From the NCBI GenBank assembly GCA_012931725.1, contig CM022944.1, positions 37,794,094 to 37,858,093 on the forward strand: a DNA stretch of 64,000 bases, written 5' to 3'. This DNA is from Litsea cubeba (lineage: Eukaryota > Streptophyta > Magnoliopsida > Laurales > Lauraceae). Made by a program: the position numbers and the translations under genes. A model generated the notes under the pieces. It was not told the DNA's origin. It saw only the letters and a program-made list of their open reading frames with translations, and searched no databases. Shown piece by piece: positions 57,074 to 64,000 of this stretch (the stretch's first letter is position 1; each line of letters begins with the position of its first letter).

Positions 57074-59290
57074 ATGGCAGCTTCACTAACCATTACTTTC
57101 GACGAAAACAAGCACCAACTCATGCTTCAACAGAAGCAAACCACGCGCACCTACAAGCGCCCCATCAGCTGCCGAAGTGTCAACTCCCTCGGCAACTCTG
57201 TGAACTCCGGGTCGACCCCGACTCCCCGGACTATCGTCTTTGGGACGCTGGGACCATTCCCACTTCCCGAAGAACAAACTGCTCCCTCCAAGAAGCAGAA
57301 ACTCGCCTCTCAACGTGTCACTACCGTGACACCAAAGGCGAGCACCAGAAGGCCTGAAGCCCGTGGCAGCCCCGCGAAGCCTCAACCTGCAAACAACCAG
57401 GTCTACCCCAAGACTTGGTCCCCAAGACCTTCACCAAAACAGAGAAGGTCCCAAACATCCACTAAGCCAGCATTCCTGGCCCCACTCAAGGAGAACCAGT
57501 TCTATCCTCTTGCTTACATGAAAGAGGAGAGACCCATCTCCAACCTGACTCTCAAGTCAACCCAGCATGAGCCGGCTTGTTCCTACAAGCCCAAAATCAA
57601 GTCATGCATCACAAGGCCTCCACAAGCATCTGCTAAGGCCTACAAATCTGCAGTTCGACCCTTCATATCTACAGGGGCCCGAACTTCAAAAATTCAAAGC
57701 TTCGCTGCAACAGGCGAAGGATAGGGTCGCTATCCTGTCCTTGCCCAGCTACAAAGAAGACAGGCTCGGCTGCTGCGCCCGAGGGAGCACATCCTTCAAT
57801 CGTCAAAGCCCAGTCAGAGCTGACCGAAGCTTCAAAATTGCTCGCCGTATACGCCGCCCCGCGTTTTATACCGGACAAAAGAGACTACAGAAGCAAAGGA
57901 CCCAGCCTCCCACACTTCAAGTCTCTCCCAAATGGGTCGAAAAAGAAAGACCCAACCAAGTTGCTGCCGTTCATATGGTTGGAAAAACCAGAAGGCGCCA
58001 AAAATCAGCAACAAAAATCCATGTCCGACGTCCAATGACCCGCAGCGTCTCAAGGACAAGAAGACATTCAGAAGAATCCCCTGCTCCTTCAAGCAAACGA
58101 CATCAGAGGGATCTTCCTCAAGCTCTTCTTCAAAAAGAATGAGCCCCAGCTCAGTCACCAGGACCGTTTCTTCGTTTGAATCACGAAGGATGAATGTCTT
58201 GGCTACAAATTCTGAGCCACCACCCCGCAATCCACCTCCAGAAGATGCGATCACCCGCATCCAGCAGTTGGAACAGGGCCCTGCAGAGGATTGAAACTCT
58301 GATGGAAAACCTTCTCCTCGCCTTCCAAAATCAGGCGAACAATGAACCTCCTCCGAATCATCAAGACGACGAGGTAAATAGAGAAGAAAATGAGTCACGC
58401 GCCCTTACCAAAAGGACGTAGACGGTATCCTCGCCAAAGCAAAAGAAGAGGATATACTCAAAGAGCATGGGATCAAGCCACCATATCCCTTATGGATGGA
58501 CTCGGTCCCGTTCCCCACCAAATTCAAGCATCCTACTCTCCAAACATATACGGGGAAAGGATCAGCCAGACAGCACGTCATCCACTTCAAGATCCTGACG
58601 GGAGCTATCGCGGATCAAGATGCACTCAAGATCCGCCTCTTTGCAAGTACCCCTAAAAGGTACGGCCTTCGATTGGTACTTCCACTCTGCCGGAGGACTC
58701 AATCCAAATGGGCCATGCTAGAGACACAGCTTCCTGACTCACTTCAAAGGTGAGGATCACCCCGCTAACTATGGCTCAGCTGTGCAGCCTAAAACAAGGG
58801 GAGAATGAATCAACATATGACTTCATTCACAAGTGGAAAGCAATGGCATACAAATGCTCTGATGTATTGCCACAAGGCGTCGCTAGTCGACATCTGCCGA
58901 ACAACATGAGAGCCAGAATCCGCTCCATGATCATCGGCAACAAATCAAAAAACCTGGGAGAACTCCTAGAAGCTTCCATGGAAGCTGAAACGGTGATTAA
59001 GACCTCAAACAGTCAGAAATCATCAAGAAAAGAGCCAACCAGCCATTGCAAACCTCTAAACCAAAGAAGAAAGAGGTCCTCAATGTGCAGACCAAGTCAG
59101 CTCCTCAGCCACCAAAGAAAGTTGAAAACAAAGGCTGCTGGTAAGAGACCTGAACTCTCAGACGCCTTCAAAGAACGAGTAGAGAAGAAATACCCGTTTG
59201 ATGAAGATGTTGATGAAATCTTCGGGGCTCTTGTGGCAAACGGCAAGCTCACCTTGCCTGAACCAAAAAAGACCGGGTGATGTTGGCAAA
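57074..59290 (+). pseudogene. gag: gag region of the nested element, several frameshifts
   Basis: From the ATG at 57074 a basic, Pro/Ser/Gln-rich N-terminus runs to about 57720 and continues in other frames to about 58400. The retrotransposon gag domain proper is at about 58490-59010: FPTKFKHPTLQTYTGKG, HVIHFKILTGAIADQDALKI and, after a shift near 58665, LKQGENESTYDFIHKWKAMA and NLGELLEASMEAE. Near 59300 a CPYHQMISHPLNQC motif may replace a zinc knuckle. At least three shifts break the region. The long N-terminal part before the gag domain could correspond to the extra ORF1 of Ogre-type elements; I cannot prove this. Confidence 0.75.
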
Positions 59291-61304
59291 ACCAACGATC
59301 CTCGGTACTGTCCATACCACCAGATGATCTCGCATCCTCTCAATCAATGCTTCGTTGTGAGAGAGAAAATAAATGAGATGTGGAAAAAACGGAGTCATCA
59401 CCTTTGACAAAACTATGGGTCTGCCTCCGTCAACATGGTGACATGTGGACAAACATCAAGATCACCGAAGAAGAAGATCACTACTTCCTTCAAGGTGATA
59501 AACTCAATCGAAGCGTCCGAGGAACTGGTTCCTTACCCGACACCAGACGGACAACCGATATGTGGTACATCCCGATCTCCTGGAAGATGAAAATTGGGAG
59601 GGTCGTGAAAATAAAGCCTACAGCTCAACAGCGAAGGCAGGCTAGGAAACATCTCCTCAAGCTCAAACGGCAAGAGAAGAACCTAGCCAAAACTAGAGGT
59701 CAAAGAAAGGCAGAGGCTTCCTCTACCGCTTCACTGGAGGTAACCAAAACATCCCTTCCAGAGACTTCAAAGGGGTAAGGAAATTCACTCTCAGTGATTT
59801 CATGCCACCTCAATTTAAAGAAGCCCATGCAGGAGGCATCATACTCTTGCAATTCGGTAGTTGGATTCTCCATTGATGGATACGAGTCCCAGCGACACCG
59901 ATGATGGATTCGAAATCCAACTACACCAGATGAGTGGGAGGAGTCCCTTGAACAGGAGAATATCTCTCCGATGAAGAATGGGTTCCTGAGTCTCATCTTA
60001 TGCCAGTATCTGGTATAACCCCCTACAGCCACAAGGATCCTGGTCTGATGATGAAGAAGACCAAGAAGGCTGTACAAGAAAATGCTGCTGACCCAGCACC
60101 TCTCATTACTCCAGTGGAATCAACAATGTTGAGCCACAAAGAGATGATGAAGAAGAAGATCCGGCTCCCATGCCTGATCTTGAAGAATATGCACGGATCT
60201 TGCAGCGACTCGCTCTAGAACAAGAGTAAGAACGCGTCAACGAGCCTCCTCGCAATCCAGAGCTGAAGTCCCTGAAGACCACCAGGTACATCCTCCTTAA
60301 ACTCCTGAAAATGGAGAAAAATTGCTGGATAGACGATCTCTCACATCGAGGATGAGTCTGACTCCGATCAGGCAACGTCTCCCGTCAGAGCTTCCTGTAA
60401 TGTGATAATTCGGGATTATAGCTCTTCCGAAGCATCGTCTGATGAGAGCACTTACACTCGGCGACGCCTAGCAATGTATCTTCTGGAGCCACCTCGTTCA
60501 CGTGACTTTCACTGAGATGACACCCTCTCAGGTTTCTTCTCCTGAGACTGGACTTCAAAGTTCACACCCTTCCTGACTGAAGAATTCCCAGCTATTGATG
60601 CTTGGGACGATGAATAGTTCAACGAAAAGAAGAAAGATTGCTGGATGCTGTTCAGGACTTGTTCCCGGAAAATGCTCCATGCAACACAATCACTGAGGAT
60701 GGGTAACGCTGCTGCTGATGCAATCCTCAGCAAATGAAAAACGACAAGCCTCTGATCCTGAAGACAAATCTTTCAAACGAAGACCCTTCTCAAGAAGCTC
60801 TCGAAGTTGGTCAGGGCACCCGCTCTGGACGGGACTACACAAAAATTAACACCAATCTTCCTTACATATGTAAATACCTTTGGGAAAGATGTTGTAAGCG
60901 CCCCTAGTGGCAACAATGATGAACATGCAGGCCCTAAGGAGGCTTTCAAGTATGACTTGATTGAACACTTCAAGCACATACCTGCACGTCTGCACATCCT
61001 AGATTTTGTTGCGAATGTCACCAGCACACTCGTGATAATCTCATCTCAGAATTACAAAAACTGAATGAGGATGTCGACAAACATGCCCCGCAAGTCCTCC
61101 AAATTGAAATGGATTACCGGGTCAAAAACTCAGAAGCTCCTCAAAGGGAGAAAGAGAAAACTGAGGGATCATGCATTGAGTGCCTCTCGTTAAAAAAGCA
61201 GCCAGTGCAACCATCGCCTTCACAAAGGATGACCTCCTACTTGGCGAAACCAGGCATAACCGACCCCTGTACTTCACAGGGTATATCAAGGAAATGCCAT
61301 GCCT
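59291..61304 (+). pseudogene. Broken gag-to-protease linker of the nested element
   Basis: Only short open pieces in changing frames (for example 59380-59778 and 60000-60218) with Lys/Glu-rich content. No domain is recognisable apart from the zinc-knuckle-like motif at its start. The segment is included so that the element reads as continuous. Confidence 0.5.
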
Positions 61305-61844
61305 AGCATAGAGTTCAGATCGACCCAGGTTCTGCACTCAACCTTATCTCCACATCGGCTCTTGAAGAGTTGGGCATCCCACCCAGCAAACTGAGCCACA
61401 CATCTGTATCTATCTTTGGATACGATGGGAGTACTCAAAGGCCTATCGGCAAAATCAGGTTCAAATTGCAAATCGGTGATCTTATCTCTGAGGTCACAGT
61501 GTATGCAATAAAGACCCCTTCATGCTACGCCCTTGGATCCATGAGAATGGTGTTGTCCCTTCAACTCTACATCAATGCATCAAGTTTGTTGGCGAAGACG
61601 GCATGATACATCGAGTCTTTGCGGACAGAAAACCCTTCAAAGGTAAAGAAATCCACTTCGCAGACTCACAAATGTATGAAGATGAAAAAGAAGAAGAGGA
61701 GAAGCATACAGCATCCTTTGCCGAAAATCTCCAGAAAGATAAAGGCAAAGCTCCTCAACAATCACCGGAAGAAAACAAACCATCCGGTAAATCTGAAGAG
61801 AGCATGCAAACTCCTTCATCATCTCCCTCAAATCTTCAAAGCCT
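61305..61844 (+). pseudogene. Aspartic protease of the nested element
   Basis: IDPGSALNLISTSALEELGI marks the catalytic loop; the motif is DPGS where DSGS or DTGS is usual. It is followed by VSIFGYDGSTQRPIGKIRF. A frame change near 61510 precedes the closing segment with PWIHENGVVPSTLHQCIKF (61522-61620). The enzyme would process the polyprotein; the Ser-to-Pro change next to the catalytic Asp and the shift argue against activity. Confidence 0.8.
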
Positions 61845-63374
61845 TTGGTCATCACAACTAAAGTGAAGAAGGCAAAACAAAAGCCTGGGGGCAAATTTGT
61901 TGTCTCTTTCGTGTCTATCATGCAAGACACGGACTCGGATTCAGAGCCAGAAGACGACACATCGTCAAGCCAAGCTGACACTCAGCAAGTTCAGCCTGCT
62001 CTTACTCCAATGGAGACAACTTCTGACATAGAAGATCCTACGTCAGCTTCCTTCGTTGTTCCAGCAACTTCAGCAAAGGAAAAACCGATCTTCTTCCATA
62101 GATCGGATGCTTCTTCATCAAACTCCATGCTTGAACCTTTCCAAAATAAAGGTACGCCTCAACTATCCTTATACAGTTCTGTGGCACAAGCTATTATGAA
62201 GAAAATGGGCTATGACGCTCAAAACCCAGTCGGTTTGGGAGAAGGACGCGGTATTCTCACGCCATTGGGGCCCGTCTTGACCAAAAGCCAGCTGGAAGAT
62301 TGGAGACTCTACGGCTATGTAGAAAAGTCTTCACACGGGTTAGGGTATGATCCTGACACTCCCTTGAGACAGTTGACACAAAGGCTTAAAAGTCAATATA
62401 CTGACCAAGCCTCAACATCTCAAGTCCATGAAGACATCGATCTCCCTGGATATCTCTTTGATGAGTCACCTGACAAAGATCCAGGAAGCTCATCCAATTG
62501 GCACGATTTCTCCGAAAATGAAGAGGAGTTGTCCGATGGCACAGACGTGTGGACTTCTGACCCAGAAGAACCCTCATCTCCAAAAGAAGTAGCCTACTTC
62601 GACTCGGTTTCAACAGGCGATTGGGATCATCTCATAGCAAGCCTTGGGAAAATTACCGATCAAGAAGACCCGTGGAAAGGAACAAAACCTTGGTCTGGAA
62701 ATGCCCTTGAAACCCCAGAAGGTTTCGTTGAGCTGGAAGCCTCCGAAAATATTGTGGAGGAACCACCTTCGAACCTTCCAACAGAAGATCCTGTTCAAAA
62801 GATAGACTTGGGAACACCAGATAACCCACGTCCTGTATTCATAAGCAAGAATATAAAGGATGATGAGTTACCCGAGTATATCGCTTTTCTTCGTGAGTTC
62901 GTTGATTGCTTTGCATGGTCTTATGCTGAAATGCCAGGCTTAGACCCCAAAATAGCAGTTCACAAACTCAATCTTCAAGAAGACATCAAGCCTGTCAAGC
63001 AAGGCCAAAGAAGATTCCGTCCAGATGTGATGGATAAAATTGAACAAGAAGTTCAAAAACTCAAAAGCGTCGGCTTCATCCGTGAGGAACAACATCCTGA
63101 ATGGTTGGCCAACATTGTCCCCGTGACAAAGAAAAATGGGCAGATCAGGGTCTGTATTGACTATAGAGACCTGAATGGCGCATGCCCAAAAGATGAATTT
63201 CCGCTCCCCATACCAGAGGTAATGATTGATAATACCTGTGGATTCGAGCGAATGACATTCATGGATGGTTTCTCTGGCTACAATCAGATAAAGATGCATC
63301 CTGAGGATGAAAAACATACATCCTTTCGAACCCCATTTGGCGTGTATTGCTACACTGTCATGCCATTGGTTTGA
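61845..63374 (+). pseudogene. pol: G-patch and reverse transcriptase N-terminal part of pol, nested element
   Basis: A 509-codon frame. Residues about 107-160 contain a G-patch-like segment (IMKKMGYDAQNPVGLGEGRG, then SHGLGYDP), a glycine-rich nucleic-acid-binding motif known between protease and RT in some plant gypsy elements. An acidic linker follows. RT starts at about residue 345 (DELPEYIAFLREFVDCFAWS) with VPVTKKNGQIRVCIDYRDLN, FPLPIPEVMIDNTCGFERM, FMDGFSGYNQI and FRTPFGVYCYTVMP. The frame breaks at 63368 after the MP of the MPFG motif, and RT resumes in the next frame. Confidence 0.88.
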
Positions 63375-64000
63375 AGAATGCTGGTGCCACATATCAGAGG
63401 GCTATGATGAAAATATTCCAAGATATGCAGCACAAGACGGTTGAATGTTACGTTGATGACCTCGCCGTCAAAAGCAAAAGAAAAGAAGATCATCTCGAAA
63501 ACCTTCGAGAAGTCTTCCTCCGGCTTCGCAAACACAAACTGCGAATGAATCCATTGAAATGCTTCTTCGGCGTCTCGTCGGGTAAGTTCCTCGGATTCTT
63601 AGTTCGGAAAGCTGGAATAGAGCTTGACCCCATAAAAGTCAAAGCCATTCTAGAAATGCCCTCTCCAAGAACCTTGAGAGAACTCAAAGGGCTTCAAGGG
63701 AGATTGGCCTACATCAGACGGTTCATCTCCAATCTTTCGGGGAAATGCCGTCCATTCTCCCGGTTGATGAAAAAAGGTGTAAACTGCTTTCCAAGACATC
63801 AAGTCATACCTGACAAAACCTCCAGTGTTAGCTGCTCCTACCACTGGAAAACCATTCATCTTGTACACAAGAGCCCTTGATCACTCTCTGGGAGCTCTGC
63901 TTGCGCAAGAAAATGATCAAAGAAAAGAAGCTGCTCTATATTACCTCAGCCGCATGCTAGTAGGTGCAGAGCATCGCTACTCTCCAGTCGAAAAAGAATG
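63375..64000 (+). pseudogene. pol: Reverse transcriptase C-terminal part and RNase H start, nested element
   Basis: It continues with GLKNAGATYQRAMMKIFQDM, the catalytic box YVDD (ECYVDDLAVKSK), MNPLKCFFGVSSGKFLGFLV and the connection motif LKGLQGRLAYIRRFISNLSG. Another frame change lies near 63785. After it RNase H begins (FILYTRALDHSLGALLAQ, then ALYYLSRMLVGAEHRYSPVE) and runs off the window edge. In the first RNase H motif an Arg stands before Ala-Leu-Asp-His, so the first catalytic Asp may be altered. Confidence 0.88.

Larger units (their letters stand above)
52730..64000 (+). mobile_element. Tat-clade (Ogre-like?) Ty3/gypsy element nested in the Tat integrase, 3' end outside window
   Basis: LTR (52730-55038), putative primer site, long repeat-rich leader, gag region, protease, G-patch, reverse transcriptase and the start of RNase H, all on the plus strand. 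Insertion into the integrase of the minus-strand element proves it is the younger of the two, although its frames are heavily broken. The 3' LTR and target duplication lie outside the window. RT motifs such as MPFGL/KNAGATYQRAM-type wording and YVDDLAVKSK place it in the Tat clade; the finer lineage is uncertain. Confidence 0.87.

Overview
This window is plant nuclear DNA, most probably from an angiosperm; nothing in it fixes the species. It holds plant-specific Ty3/gypsy lineages (Athila and Tat), a Mutator-like element (MULE) with a plant mobile domain gene, CACTA, hAT and PIF/Harbinger derivatives, and long AT-rich intergenic DNA. I see no ordinary host gene that I can support, no tRNA or rRNA gene and no bacterial feature. 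Almost everything recognisable is a transposable element or a repeat.

Layout. 1-12220 is an Athila-type Ty3/gypsy element whose 5' LTR is cut by the window edge: PBS for tRNA-Asp, leader, broken gag-pol, an empty region where an env-like frame might sit, and a complete 3' LTR. 12221-12940 is flanking DNA with a 193-bp CACTA-type MITE. 12941-16746 is a second, older, internally deleted Athila copy. 16747-25417 is intergenic and dominated by degenerate minisatellites, short duplications, poly-C runs and a long GA microsatellite.

25418-32499 is the most interesting object: a complete 7.08-kb MULE with 44-bp terminal inverted repeats and a perfect 9-bp target duplication. It carries two convergent gene units. 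On the plus strand is a five-exon plant mobile domain (PMD) gene. On the minus strand is a gene coding for a FAR1-like zinc finger, a DDE transposase, a SWIM-type finger and an OTU cysteine protease domain. Three arrays of palindromic units (CCGTGCA-N9-TGCACGG) with a 33-bp period lie in the first intron of the PMD gene, between the two 3' ends, and in the probable first intron of the transposase gene. The last array contains a 96-bp near-perfect palindrome. I know of no description of such arrays. Both genes carry frameshift or stop lesions although the element ends look young.

32509-46092 is intergenic DNA with a hAT transposase fragment (about 35061-35700), a PIF/Harbinger-like MITE with internal tandem repeats (36198-37272), an A-rich minisatellite, a 532-bp non-autonomous CACTA element (42661-43192), a 1016-bp hAT-like element with an 8-bp target duplication (44152-45167) and a foldback element.

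46093-52729 is the 3' part of a minus-strand Tat-clade Ty3/gypsy element: LTR, an antisense extra gene with its own TATA box and introns, 58-bp tandem repeats and the end of integrase. Its integrase is split at 52730 by a second Tat-clade element in plus orientation. That element runs off the window at 64000 and shows a 2.3-kb LTR, a repeat-rich leader, a decayed gag, protease, a G-patch domain, reverse transcriptase and the start of RNase H.

All calls come from reading the sequence and remembered family motifs; no database search was possible.
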